A DNA stretch of 64,000 nucleotides from an uncultured Bacilli bacterium (GCA_934090735.1 CAKOJR010000003.1:139698-203697); one strand, 5' to 3'. Shown: positions 37,290 through 46,226, numbered from the stretch's first letter. Program-made: numbers and translations. The notes: generated by a model not told the origin, from the sequence alone.

Positions 37290-37384
37290 GCATGGTAGAG
37301 ATATCATGCTGATAACCTTAACGAATTCAATGTTAAGGTGTATCAACCAAAACCCCCTGAAGAGAGCGAAAGCTCTCGTTTTTT
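37290..37384 (+). ncRNA. Candidate small RNA with C-rich single-stranded segment
   Basis: A transcript of about 95 nt bounded by a consensus promoter and a strong terminator. It folds into hairpin GCATG...CATGC (37289-37309), a second hairpin CCTTAAC...GTTAAGG inside GATA/TATC (37310-37344), and an unpaired stretch ACCAAAACCCCCTGA (about 37346-37360). The terminator stem GAGAGC-GAAA-GCTCTC (37362-37377) is followed by GTTTTTT. The CCCCCT could pair with Shine-Dalgarno sequences, as C-rich loops of Firmicute sRNAs such as RsaE/FsrA do. I recognise no known family. Confidence 0.7.
37362..37384 (+). terminator. Terminator of the small RNA
   Basis: GAGAGC, GAAA tetraloop, GCTCTC, then GTTTTTT. 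Confidence 0.9.
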
Positions 37385-37463
37385 GTTGTATGAGTGAAAA
37401 CAAAGGTATATAAAAATTTAGAAAAAATAAAAATATTATTATTTATTAATTAAGTGTTATTTT

Positions 37464-37688
37464 TTATTTATCTATATTTTTGACCAATTCTGAAATATCA
37501 ATACCAAGTGTACGTGAGATTTTTTCTAAAATTTTAAGAGTCGGAGAATATTCTCCTCTTTCTAATCTTCCGTAATATGCTTCACTTATTCCACAATAAT
37601 TGGCAAATTCATATTGTTGAAATCCATTATTTTCTCTTAATTCTCTTAAATGATATCCGAATTTTACATTAATCTTTTCTTTCTTCAT
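37464..37688 (-). CDS. Xre-family helix-turn-helix regulator
   Basis: A 74-residue DNA-binding protein consisting almost only of a Cro/C1-type HTH: GYHLRELRENNGFQQYEFAN followed by YCGISEAYYGRLERGEYSPTLKILEKISRTLGI. The SxxYxxxLERGexxPt pattern is typical of Xre. It is divergent from the AIPR gene, with 108 bp between them, and is probably its repressor or controller. An ACGTCATATATAACGT inverted repeat (37713-37728) in that gap is a plausible operator. Such small regulators often accompany restriction or defence genes. Confidence 0.88.
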   Translation of the reverse strand: MKKEKINVKFGYHLRELRENNGFQQYEFANYCGISEAYYGRLERGEYSPTLKILEKISRTLGIDISELVKNIDK

Positions 37689-37708
37689 AAAAAAACTCCA
37701 TTTTTATT

Positions 37709-37732
37709 ATACGTCATATATAACGTATGTCA
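37709..37732. promoter_or_regulatory. Inverted repeat between the Xre regulator and the AIPR gene
   Basis: ATACGTCATATATAACGTAT, imperfect dyad with arms ATACGT and ACGTAT (about 37709-37728), in the divergent control region. Candidate operator for the Xre protein. Confidence 0.55.
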
Positions 37733-37796
37733 ATTACAAATTTTATGATATATTAAGTGTGACAGAGAGAAATAATTATTTTTAGGAGGTATAATT

Positions 37797-38987
37797 ATGA
37801 ATAAAGAAATAATTTTTAAGACAAAATCATTTAGAAAAATTCCTAATCCATATTATTTAAGTGATGAAGAGGCAATGAAAGGTTCCGAAATGTACTATAT
37901 TGTTTGTGATGTTAAAGATGTCCCTGCTAACATACCAATGGATACTAATCCAAGAGAACAAAAATTAACCACCGCTGTTGCAAAAAAAATTAGAACTAGC
38001 TTAACAACCCCTGGAGCCAATAATTTTTATTTATTGAATAGAGGACTATTATTATCAGCAGAAAAGGTTACATTTAATAGCAAAAATGAAACAGTAAATG
38101 TTATTTTTTCTGATACAAGTGTACATGGCGATATAGATGGAGGACATACTTATAAAATTATACAAGATTGCCAATCAGAATTAGAATATGGTCAACAATA
38201 TGTTAAAATAGAAATCCTTACAGGCGTTGAGGATATGTTTCAAGAATTAGCAAGCGCTAGAAATACTTCAACTCAGGTTCAAGATAAATCTATTGCTGAA
38301 TTATATAATAGATTCGACATTATAAAAAAAGCTATTCAAAATGAACCTTTTAAAGATGAAGTGTTTTTTGAAGAAAATGCAGAAGGAAGCATTGATGTAA
38401 GTGATATTTTAGCATTATTAAATTTATATAATATTGAAAGATATCCTGATCTAAATGATTATGCAATAGTTTCATATAATGGAAAAAAGCAGTGCATAGA
38501 TTACTATATAAAGCAACATATGGATAATGGAGAAACAATACAAAATCCATATGTAAAAATGTCTAAGATAATGGTTGATATTTTTAAATTATATGATCAA
38601 CTTGAAATGAAATCTAGAGATTATTATAGTGGTGGAATATCTGGAAAAAAATATGCATTGGTTGTTGGCGTTAACAAAAGAAAAGATGGAAAACCTGCCT
38701 ATAAAACTAAGTTTTATAAAAATAATACGGATTATATTACACCAAACGGGTTCCTATTTCCAATAATGGGGGCTTTTAGAGCTTTGGTGGATGTTGATGT
38801 TGATGGATATTATTGTTGGAAGAGAGACCCATTTCGTGTATTAGAAAAAATTGGATCAGATTTGATGGAAACAACAGTAGATACAAGCAGAACATTAGGA
38901 AATAATCCGAATGCTACAGGGAAAAATAAAACTTTATGGAAAAATTTATATATGTGTGTAGCAATGGAAACGATGCATAAAGATTAA
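37797..38987 (+). CDS. AIPR-family (abortive infection phage resistance) protein
   Basis: A 396-residue protein. The central part fits the AIPR fold family (PF10592): FYLLNRGLLLSAEKVTFN (usual FxxxNNGIt), DIDGGHTYKII (usual iiNGxQTv), and VKIEILTGVEDMFQELASAR followed by NTSTQVQDKSIAEL (usual ratNsQxpVxxxdl). AIPR proteins were named from lactococcal abortive infection and occur in defence islands with restriction, Z1 and MORC-like GHKL proteins. RBS AGGAGG. The next gene, a GHKL ATPase, starts 15 nt later. Codon choice (more A- and C-ending codons) differs from the neighbouring core genes. Exact activity unknown. Confidence 0.7.
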   Translation: MNKEIIFKTKSFRKIPNPYYLSDEEAMKGSEMYYIVCDVKDVPANIPMDTNPREQKLTTAVAKKIRTSLTTPGANNFYLLNRGLLLSAEKVTFNSKNETVNVIFSDTSVHGDIDGGHTYKIIQDCQSELEYGQQYVKIEILTGVEDMFQELASARNTSTQVQDKSIAELYNRFDIIKKAIQNEPFKDEVFFEENAEGSIDVSDILALLNLYNIERYPDLNDYAIVSYNGKKQCIDYYIKQHMDNGETIQNPYVKMSKIMVDIFKLYDQLEMKSRDYYSGGISGKKYALVVGVNKRKDGKPAYKTKFYKNNTDYITPNGFLFPIMGAFRALVDVDVDGYYCWKRDPFRVLEKIGSDLMETTVDTSRTLGNNPNATGKNKTLWKNLYMCVAMETMHKD

Positions 38988-39001
38988 TTGAGGTGATATT
39001 T

Positions 39002-40318
39002 ATGAATTTTAGGTTAAGTGAATTATTATCAATTTATAAACCAGAACAATTAAATGCATTTCTTAGAAAATGCTTAAATACAGATCTAGAGAATAAAAAT
39101 TTATTATACGAAAATATAAGTGATAATTGGACATGTGTTGGTGATACAAAATATAATTTATCTGCTATTAATATGCTTAAAGATTCTGGCAAGGGTTTAA
39201 TTGAAAGAATAACAAATGGTATTGATGCGGTTTTAGAAAAAGAAAAGGAAAAAAATGGTATAGTTTCTCCTAAATCGGCTGATGATATAATAAAAGTTGC
39301 TTTTCCACATTATTATGAGAATAAAGAAAATATAAAGAAAGGAAAATCAAATAGGCAAAATGCGTGTGAAACTGCCGATAAAGTTATAGTAGCTATTAAT
39401 GATAGTACTAAATCTAACAGACCTACAGTTGATGTTGTAGATCAAGGATGTGGAATTAGTGGTGAAAAATTTGGCGACACTATTCTATCTATACACAAAG
39501 GAAATAAATCAACTACTGATAAAAATTATCTGATTGGTGCATTTGGTCAAGGCGGCTCTACATCATTACCATTTTCTTTTGCAACAATTATCATTTCAAA
39601 AAAAGAAGAAAAAATATATTTTACAATTGTAAAAAAATGTTTATTTGCTGACGTGAAAATGGATACATATATATATTTAACTCCAAATGGGCAAGTATCT
39701 TTAATTGAAAATGATAATTTTGATTATAAAGATGACTATATTAAAACATTTATTAATTCTGAGTCTGGTACATTAATAAGAATGATTGATATGGAAATAC
39801 CTCGTGAATATAGGGTTAATGATGTGGCTAAACCTGGCATGCTTGGAGATTTTATAAATACTGAATTATATAATGTTAGCATACCTGTAAAAGTAGTGGA
39901 AAATAGAGCTGATTTTATTAGTAATGTTCATAAACAAAATAGATATTCGTACGGTTCAAATAATAAAATGCTAACATGGGAATATGCTAAAAAAGATTAT
40001 TTTGGAACAATAAGTATTCAACATAATTCTAATGAATATAAATTAAATTATTATTTTATTCTTCCTCCTGATGAATTAGATTGGGCAAAAGATGCAAAAT
40101 GCAAAGATATTTTTAAACAAGTTAATGTTCATCTTGATCCGATAATTTATACTGTAAATGGACAATATATATCTAGCGAAAAATTTACTAAATTAAAAAA
40201 TGCTGGATTAAGTTTTTTACAATATAGGTTGATAGTTGACATTAATTTAGATATATTGGGAAGGATAAATATAGATTTTTTACCACCGATAGGTCAAGAA
40301 TTCAGGATTCTGATTTAA
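39002..40318 (+). CDS. GHKL-type ATPase, N-terminal part (frameshifted gene)
   Basis: Start ATG 39002 behind GAGGTGAT. The 438 residues contain a Bergerat ATP fold: N-box ERITNGIDAVLEKE (residues 68-81), DVVDQGCGIS (G1 box, 144-153) and IGAFGQGGSTSLPFS (lid, 178-192). This resembles the MORC/Hsp90-like ATPases of defence loci rather than histidine kinases, since no H-box or receiver is present. The frame stops at 40318, but the +1-phase frame beginning at about 40288 continues as DRSRIQDSDLTNGFLDKVIE and runs without break into 40378-41190. A one-base loss near 40286-40288 therefore splits the gene. It is a pseudogene, a phase-variable gene or a sequencing error. Confidence 0.75.
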   Translation: MNFRLSELLSIYKPEQLNAFLRKCLNTDLENKNLLYENISDNWTCVGDTKYNLSAINMLKDSGKGLIERITNGIDAVLEKEKEKNGIVSPKSADDIIKVAFPHYYENKENIKKGKSNRQNACETADKVIVAINDSTKSNRPTVDVVDQGCGISGEKFGDTILSIHKGNKSTTDKNYLIGAFGQGGSTSLPFSFATIIISKKEEKIYFTIVKKCLFADVKMDTYIYLTPNGQVSLIENDNFDYKDDYIKTFINSESGTLIRMIDMEIPREYRVNDVAKPGMLGDFINTELYNVSIPVKVVENRADFISNVHKQNRYSYGSNNKMLTWEYAKKDYFGTISIQHNSNEYKLNYYFILPPDELDWAKDAKCKDIFKQVNVHLDPIIYTVNGQYISSEKFTKLKNAGLSFLQYRLIVDINLDILGRINIDFLPPIGQEFRILI

Positions 40319-40377
40319 CTAACGGCTTTTTAGATAAAGTAATAGAAGCCTTAAAAAATGAAAAAACAATTGTTGAC

Positions 40378-41190
40378 ATGAATAATTATATAGCAAGCCA
40401 GAGTGTTAATTCTAATATAGATGCTGAATTAATTAATGATATTAGCAGTAACGTTAAAAGTATTTATAATAAATTTTTAAAATCGGGTAATAAAATACTA
40501 AATATTAATAAATGGCGTCATGTTAATCCTACTCAAGAAGAAATATATTATGATTCAATAAAGGAATTTGAAATAACTACCTCTAAGCAAGTTTTCTATA
40601 AAAATGAAAGCGTTAATATTGTTGTAACAACAAAAGCCAAAAAAAGTGTCAATGACAAAGCTAAAATTTATATGTTTGTTGACGGTAAACAAAACTATAA
40701 TCATTCTGAGTCTGTTATGAATGGTAGAATTCAATATACTTTAAATGATATTTCGATTGGAATGCATAACATTCAATTTGATTTATATGATGATAATTTT
40801 AATCTTGATAAAAGAAGTAGTACATTTGAATTTTCAGTAGTTAATGAATTGAAAGAACAAGCGGAGAGTATTACAAACGCTAAAGATTTAGAATTAAATA
40901 TACAACTTGTTGAAGATAAAGAATTAATTGTAGATACTGTTAAAAATGAAGTAGACAAAAAAATAGATCTTTATTTATGCTTAAATCATGATTTGTTGGT
41001 TAATAATTTATATGGAAAAAGTGCTAATAATGATGAAATACAAGTTTTAAAAAATCAATTATTAGAGCCAATTATATTATTTACACTTTTTTTAGGTGAT
41101 AATTATGATAAGATTGAAAGCAATGATAAGAAAAATGAAATTATTCTATCTTTTTGCAATACATTTTACATTACAAATAGATTAAAATGA
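40378..41190 (+). CDS. C-terminal part of the frameshifted GHKL ATPase gene
   Basis: 270 residues after the internal ATG; the frame is actually open from about 40261. No ribosome-binding site precedes the ATG, in agreement with its being the displaced 3' half of the preceding gene. The content is a helical start (NYIASQSVNSNIDAELINDI), a beta-rich Ig-like section (EFEITTSKQVFYKNESVNIVVTTKAKK..., FDLYDDNFNLDKRSSTFEFSVV), and a helical end. I recognise no catalytic motif. With the upstream part the whole protein would be about 730 residues. Confidence 0.6.
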   Translation: MNNYIASQSVNSNIDAELINDISSNVKSIYNKFLKSGNKILNINKWRHVNPTQEEIYYDSIKEFEITTSKQVFYKNESVNIVVTTKAKKSVNDKAKIYMFVDGKQNYNHSESVMNGRIQYTLNDISIGMHNIQFDLYDDNFNLDKRSSTFEFSVVNELKEQAESITNAKDLELNIQLVEDKELIVDTVKNEVDKKIDLYLCLNHDLLVNNLYGKSANNDEIQVLKNQLLEPIILFTLFLGDNYDKIESNDKKNEIILSFCNTFYITNRLK

Positions 41191-41445
41191 GAATAGATTA
41201 GATAATATATCCAGTTTTTTAGGTACCGACAAACACTTTATTACGGTAATTATAAAAATATAATAGCTATAAAAGGACGATTTTAAGGAAAATTAACGCG
41301 TATAAAAATTCAAAAGGCGAGCCCCTTTAAGATAACAGAGACTATTGTTTTTTTATGAAATTATGTACAAACATTAAATTTAGAGAATTTAAAAAGTATT
41401 TTATTGATTTCAGTTATATTTAAATTTTATGCTATAATTATATAG
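41191..41445. other. Non-coding stretch after the AIPR/GHKL pair
   Basis: No reading frame of note. A small inverted repeat AAAGGCGAGCCCCTTT lies near 41312-41328. I find no tRNA, integrase or clear att-like direct repeat. Confidence 0.5.
41433..41438 (+). promoter_or_regulatory. -10 element before the small membrane gene
   Basis: TATAAT, only about 7 nt ahead of the ribosome-binding site GGTGAT; no convincing -35. Confidence 0.4.
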
Positions 41446-41454
41446 GTGATACTT

Positions 41455-41676
41455 TTGGATACAATAAATAATATATTTATTATTGTTTTAATAATTATAA
41501 TTGCATTTGTATATATTTCGTTTATGGTTTTAATTATTTTTAATAAAATTAGAAAAGCAAAAATTGACCGTGATGACTATGGCAAAGTTAAAACATTTTA
41601 TAATGATATATTAAAAAAGAATCATCCTGGTTATATTAATGAATATTATGCGGCTGTTGATTATTTTGAAACTTGA
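41455..41676 (+). CDS. Small single-pass membrane protein, unknown
   Basis: 73 residues from TTG 41455, which has GGTGAT 5 nt upstream (a GTG 9 nt earlier lies inside that site). One membrane helix, NNIFIIVLIIIIAFVYISFMVLIIF, then a basic and polar cytoplasmic part with KTFYNDILKKNHPGYINEYYAAVDYFET. No family recognised. It is 66 bp upstream of the FtsK-like gene and may belong to the same unit. Confidence 0.6.
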   Translation: MDTINNIFIIVLIIIIAFVYISFMVLIIFNKIRKAKIDRDDYGKVKTFYNDILKKNHPGYINEYYAAVDYFET

Positions 41677-41742
41677 TTTTTTAAATAAAGAAATTAGCGG
41701 GATATTAGTAGTTATTTATAAATATTATGATGAAAGAGGTGT

Positions 41743-43023
41743 ATGGAAGAAATGAACTCAGTAGATAATAAATATAAGTTACCTAATGTAGCAAATTATA
41801 TTAACGATGAAAGATTACTTAACTCTATAAATGATAGTAAGTTAAATGCATTTATATCATTAACTAATAAAAATAAAATTAATAACATTTCTTTTGAAGA
41901 TTATCCTAATTGTTTAGTATATGGTATTCAAGGTTCTGGAAAGTCTAATTTTATAGAAAATATTATAGTTAATATTTTATTAAAAAGTACTCCTGAAGAT
42001 AGTAAATTCGTAATTATTGATACGAAAAGGCTTGAATATAATTCTTTTAATGGATTACCGCATTTGTTATCTCCAATTATATCTGATTCTAGCAAGTCAA
42101 TGATGGCCCTTAATAAAATAATAGTTGAAATCCAAAGAAGATACGATTTGCTTTTTGAAAGTGGATTAAAAACTATTGAAAAATTTAATTCAACAGTGGA
42201 TACATCCAATAGTTCTGGTTTACCTAAAATTTTTGTTATTATAGATGATTTATTAGATTTGGTCGAATATTCAAAAAATGAAATTATTGAAGTTATAAGT
42301 TCAATAATTCAAAAGGGGAGACAGGTTGGTGTATATATTATTGTTGCAACAAGTAATGTTAATAGAGATATGATGGATATCAGTTTTATAAATCTTTTTT
42401 CAAATAGAGTTTGTTTTAAAGCATATTCTGAACGAGATTCAAGATTATTGTTAAATAAAAAAGGTGCTGAAAACCTAGGTGAATATGAATATTATTTTAA
42501 TTCTTCACTTAATATATATGATGGGAAATATAATTCTTATAAAATTGATGATAAAATTGTTACTGAGTTAGTAAATTATATCTCACATGAACGACCAGCT
42601 AAATATGATAATTCTATTACTGAGTTATCGGTTGATGATATGTATAGAGCGGATACTTCTAGCGGGGAATATGATGATCCGATGTATAATGAAGTAGTTG
42701 ATTTTGCTATTCAAACCGGAAAAATAAATGCCTCATTAATTCAAAGAAGATTTAGATTCGGCTATAATAGAGCTGCCAGAATTCTTGATCTTTTGGAAGA
42801 AAGAGGTATTGTTGGTCCGCCTAATGGTTCTAAGCCAAGGAAAGTTTTAATAAAATCTGATGATAGTTTGAACCTTCAAAATAATGATGATTTGGATGCA
42901 CAAAAAACAGAAAGTGGTGTTTATGATAAAAAATTAAATGATAATTCTAATACAGCCACTATTATTATGTTAGCTCTTATTATTTTGGTAATTATAGTAT
43001 TAATTAAAAGTTTTTTCTCATAG
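41743..43023 (+). CDS. FtsK/SpoIIIE-like DNA motor with C-terminal membrane anchor
   Basis: DNA-translocase motor of the FtsK/SpoIIIE family, 426 residues. Walker A GIQGSGKSN (61-69), FVIIDTKRLEYNSFNGLPHL (the FtsK P-loop follow-up, usually DPKxxEL..Y..iPHL), Walker B KIFVIIDDLLDL (162-173) and a QKGRQVGVYIIVATSNVNRD segment. A winged-helix gamma domain (about 320-380) contains ASLIQRRFRFGYNRAARILDLLEERGIVGP, the part that in FtsK reads KOPS/SRS polarity sequences. There is no N-terminal membrane domain; instead the last 25 residues form a hydrophobic helix (ATIIMLALIILVIIVLIKSFF). This reversed anchoring is unusual. Main chromosomal FtsK is probably elsewhere. Confidence 0.85.
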   Translation: MEEMNSVDNKYKLPNVANYINDERLLNSINDSKLNAFISLTNKNKINNISFEDYPNCLVYGIQGSGKSNFIENIIVNILLKSTPEDSKFVIIDTKRLEYNSFNGLPHLLSPIISDSSKSMMALNKIIVEIQRRYDLLFESGLKTIEKFNSTVDTSNSSGLPKIFVIIDDLLDLVEYSKNEIIEVISSIIQKGRQVGVYIIVATSNVNRDMMDISFINLFSNRVCFKAYSERDSRLLLNKKGAENLGEYEYYFNSSLNIYDGKYNSYKIDDKIVTELVNYISHERPAKYDNSITELSVDDMYRADTSSGEYDDPMYNEVVDFAIQTGKINASLIQRRFRFGYNRAARILDLLEERGIVGPPNGSKPRKVLIKSDDSLNLQNNDDLDAQKTESGVYDKKLNDNSNTATIIMLALIILVIIVLIKSFFS

Positions 43024-43199
43024 AATTAAGTGAAATTCAAAACTATATTTGGTTTAATAAAATTAATTTTGAAAAGATGCTACTTTGGTATCTTTTTTTG
43101 ATTTAAAAATATAAAAATAAAATTATAAAATTTTATTTATTAATTATATTGTTAGTGTTATAATTTTGCTAAGAAATAGGAAGTAGTAGAGGTGGTATT

Positions 43200-44375
43200 A
43201 TGACTCCAGGAGAGGCTAAAAGGGGATATTCATTTATAAATAAAATAATATTAGAATTGCCCGCAACATACGTTGATGAATTAAATAATTTAATATATGG
43301 TTTATATAAAAAACATAGTGATGAAGTTGATTATAAAAGAGTATTATATTTGATTAGTGATTCTTTTGATGATAGTGAATATGAAAATTCTAAAGAAGAG
43401 GTTCTTAAAAGTTTTATTGAGTTTGCGGTTAAGGATGATGAAAGTAAGAATTTATATATTAAACATTTAAAAAATATTCTTATGTATATATGCAGTAATA
43501 AAAAATTGGTTGATAGTATTTTAAAGCCTTATTTAGAATATGATGAAAAGTTAAAAAAAATAGATAAAAATAATAAAGATAATTTTATTGATCAGAAGTT
43601 AGATAGTTTAATTGGTTTGGATAATGTTAAAAGTAAGATTAAGGAGTTATCTAATTTGGCTTATGTTAATAAGTTACGTAAGGATAAGGGACTTAAAACT
43701 AGTGGGGTTACAATGCATATGGTATTTACTGGTAGTCCGGGCACTGGTAAAACTACTGTTGCTAGGATAATTGCTGAATTATATTATAATCTTGGTGTTA
43801 TTAAAGAAAATAAAATGATTGAGGTTTCGCGTGAAGATTTAGTTGCTGAGTATTTGGGACAATCAGAAATTAAAACTAAGAAGGTTTTAGAGAGTGCTAT
43901 GGGTGGTGTTTTATTTATAGATGAGGCATATTCTTTAACTAAGAATAAGGATGATTATGGTTCTGCAGTGGTTGATATTATTTTAAAGTTTATGGAAGAT
44001 AATCGTGATAATACGGTGATTATAGTTGCTGGTTATCCAAAAGAAATTGAACAATTTATTCAGTCTAATCCAGGCCTTAAATCAAGGTTTAATACTTATA
44101 TTAATTTTGAGAATTATAATAGTGAAGAGTTACTTAAGATTTTACAAATGCTTATTAATAGTAACGATTACAAGATTTCTGATAAGGATTTGAAGAAGAT
44201 TTTAAAGCAATTTAATAAAATTGATACTAAAGATGTTTCTTTTGCTAATGGTAGATATGTAAGGAATTTATTTGAGGATGCGATTAAGAATCAAGCTTCT
44301 AGGATTTCTATGGATAGTGGTTTAGATGAAGAAAAGTTACAAACTTTAATATATGAGGACTTTTTTAAGGATTAA
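43200..44375 (+). CDS. CbbX/SpoVK-type AAA+ ATPase
   Basis: A 391-residue protein: a helical N-terminal region (1-125), then a AAA+ module beginning LDSLIGLDNVKSKIKELSNL. Walker A GSPGTGKTT (178-186), Walker B GVLFIDEAYSL (236-246), sensor 1 IIVAGYPKEIEQFIQSNPGL, and the arginine-finger segment LKSRFNTYI. This pattern is that of the CbbX/SpoVK/EccA subfamily. SpoVK works in spore maturation, EccA in type VII secretion, CbbX in Rubisco activation; no Rubisco or WXG100 genes are seen here. It lies between the FtsK-like gene and a membrane-protein gene 11 nt downstream, with which it is probably co-transcribed. Confidence 0.85.
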   Translation: MTPGEAKRGYSFINKIILELPATYVDELNNLIYGLYKKHSDEVDYKRVLYLISDSFDDSEYENSKEEVLKSFIEFAVKDDESKNLYIKHLKNILMYICSNKKLVDSILKPYLEYDEKLKKIDKNNKDNFIDQKLDSLIGLDNVKSKIKELSNLAYVNKLRKDKGLKTSGVTMHMVFTGSPGTGKTTVARIIAELYYNLGVIKENKMIEVSREDLVAEYLGQSEIKTKKVLESAMGGVLFIDEAYSLTKNKDDYGSAVVDIILKFMEDNRDNTVIIVAGYPKEIEQFIQSNPGLKSRFNTYINFENYNSEELLKILQMLINSNDYKISDKDLKKILKQFNKIDTKDVSFANGRYVRNLFEDAIKNQASRISMDSGLDEEKLQTLIYEDFFKD

Positions 44376-44386
44376 GGAGTAGGAAA

Positions 44387-46183
44387 ATGAAAAATAGTGT
44401 TATTAATTTTGATGATAAGTTAGTTTCTAAAATTAAAATGAAAAATAGTTCTGTACTAATTTGGGGATTCTTTTGTATATTATTTGGACTTATCTTGCTT
44501 TTAACTTGTTATCCTGAAACTTTAAATACTGATTCTGCTCAAAATTTTTCTAGTACTAAAACAGACCTTTCTTATTCTAAGCTTTCGGTAAAAATTGTTT
44601 CGTCATCTTTGCTTAGTGATGATAATAAAGATACGTTTCATTTAGTTAGTGATGGCTTAGATTTTTATATAGTGAAGCTTGGAACTGATGAATATCTTGA
44701 AACAGAAAAGCTTCGAGACTATACGAATAATCCTAGTGGTACTTGGCCAGAATCAGTGACACTTTATGGTACTCCGGTTGCATTTACTGATGATGTTATT
44801 TCTAAAGCAATTGATTATTATAATAGTTATGATTTATCACCATATTTAACTGTGGACAATTTTTCAAGTGTTTTTGGTGATTATTATTTGGATACTACTG
44901 TTAATTCACAGGGTAATGTAGCATTATTGGCTTTTGCGTTTTGCGCGATTGAAACACTTGGGTTAGCATTTATTTTAATATATTTGGTAAGAAGCGAAAA
45001 AGCTTTAACATTTTCAATAATGTTCTTTATTGGAAGCTGGTTTATATTATTGGCAATAAATATGCCGGCTGATTTTGAGGATGATTCACTTTTATTTGCT
45101 GGACTTTATTTTGTTGTTTTAGCTACTATTGTTATGATTTATTTTATAGTTAAAAATAACAGGAAAGGAAAAGGGGGATTAAATGTAAACTTTAATAATG
45201 GTGAGCAAACTAAGAATGATGAAATAATTAATAATGTTTATCTTGAAAAGACTGATGATGAAATTTTACAATCTGTGTATGATGAATGTGAAAAGTTTTT
45301 TGAGATACATGCCATTAATTTTGCTTATTGTGGTGGACATAATTTACTAAATTTTAAAAATGATCCTTATGAAAAACAATTCGAGATCATTGAAATAACA
45401 AAAGCTGAATTTGTAATGAGCTTGTTTGTTTATATTTTATTACAGGCAAGTGAAAAAGAACATAAGAAGGCGGTTATGTTTTTAAGAAATATAGATGCTG
45501 ATTATCTTGATGAAATTAAAAAGAATTTTGGTTTAAGTAATGAAGGACTTAAAAAAGCACTTGAAGAGACAGATAGTTCGTATGCGGCGTATGATTATCG
45601 TGAGTGGAGAAAAAGTGTGTTTTATAATCTTTCTAGAATGCGTGATTATGATTGGGATTTAAAAGAAGAGGAATTCATAGCTTTTTTAACAAATTTACAA
45701 AATGCATATAATGCTTATGTTAAACCAGAAAAAAATTTAGATTTAATTGGTGAATATACAAAAACGTCTGTTGATAATGCAAAATCAGCGTCAACAATTA
45801 ATATTTTTGCATTTTGGTTACCACTCGTACTTATTATACTAATGGTTATATGTTTCTTTATAGAATTATTTAGTGATGGAGAGATGTTTAGATTTGGTTG
45901 GTGGTCTGTTGCTGCATTTATAATATTAATAATATGGGCTGTTATTGGTAATACTGGAAGAATTAATACTTGTCCTAATTGTAAAAAATGGGGTGCTTTA
46001 AAACTAGAACATGATTATATAATTGATTCATATGAAACTTGGAGAACTAAGACGATTACAGAAAATGGTAGAAATTATACAAAACAGGTTGCTGTAAGAA
46101 TTGATAAACATGAGGAACATTATGTTTGCCAGCATTGTGGAAAGAAAGAAACTAGGTATAGAGAAACTGAAACACAATTATAA
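44387..46183 (+). CDS. Multi-pass membrane protein with C-terminal zinc ribbon, unknown
   Basis: 598 residues. Helix 1 (about 22-44, VLIWGFFCILFGLILLLTCY), an extracellular segment of about 135 residues, three helices (about 182-257), a cytoplasmic helical part of about 220 residues (YDECEKFFEIHAINFAYCGGHNLLNF...), two more helices (about 470-525), and a C-terminal zinc ribbon with CPNC and CQHC about 50 residues apart. No family recognised. The gene starts 11 nt after the AAA+ gene and has RBS AAGGAG. The zinc ribbon and the cytoplasmic domain suggest contact with nucleic acid or a partner protein; this is inference. Confidence 0.65.
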   Translation: MKNSVINFDDKLVSKIKMKNSSVLIWGFFCILFGLILLLTCYPETLNTDSAQNFSSTKTDLSYSKLSVKIVSSSLLSDDNKDTFHLVSDGLDFYIVKLGTDEYLETEKLRDYTNNPSGTWPESVTLYGTPVAFTDDVISKAIDYYNSYDLSPYLTVDNFSSVFGDYYLDTTVNSQGNVALLAFAFCAIETLGLAFILIYLVRSEKALTFSIMFFIGSWFILLAINMPADFEDDSLLFAGLYFVVLATIVMIYFIVKNNRKGKGGLNVNFNNGEQTKNDEIINNVYLEKTDDEILQSVYDECEKFFEIHAINFAYCGGHNLLNFKNDPYEKQFEIIEITKAEFVMSLFVYILLQASEKEHKKAVMFLRNIDADYLDEIKKNFGLSNEGLKKALEETDSSYAAYDYREWRKSVFYNLSRMRDYDWDLKEEEFIAFLTNLQNAYNAYVKPEKNLDLIGEYTKTSVDNAKSASTINIFAFWLPLVLIILMVICFFIELFSDGEMFRFGWWSVAAFIILIIWAVIGNTGRINTCPNCKKWGALKLEHDYIIDSYETWRTKTITENGRNYTKQVAVRIDKHEEHYVCQHCGKKETRYRETETQL

Positions 46184-46190
46184 TATGATG

Positions 46191-46226
46191 AACTGAATAA
46201 TAATATAAATTTATTCAGTTTTTTTC
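46191..46226 (+). terminator. Terminator after the zinc-ribbon membrane protein gene
   Basis: AACTGAATAA, 10-nt loop, TTATTCAGTT, then T run. Ends the AAA+/membrane-protein transcript. Confidence 0.85.

Noticed and set aside
40261..40330. Programmed ribosomal frameshift in the GHKL ATPase gene
   Set aside because: No slippery run at the junction (ACCACCGATAGG); a plain one-base loss or a sequencing error fits better.
41743..46183. Type VII secretion locus
   Set aside because: FtsK-like and EccA-like ATPases are present, but there is no WXG100 protein and no EccB/D/E- or YukD-like gene, so the label is not supported.
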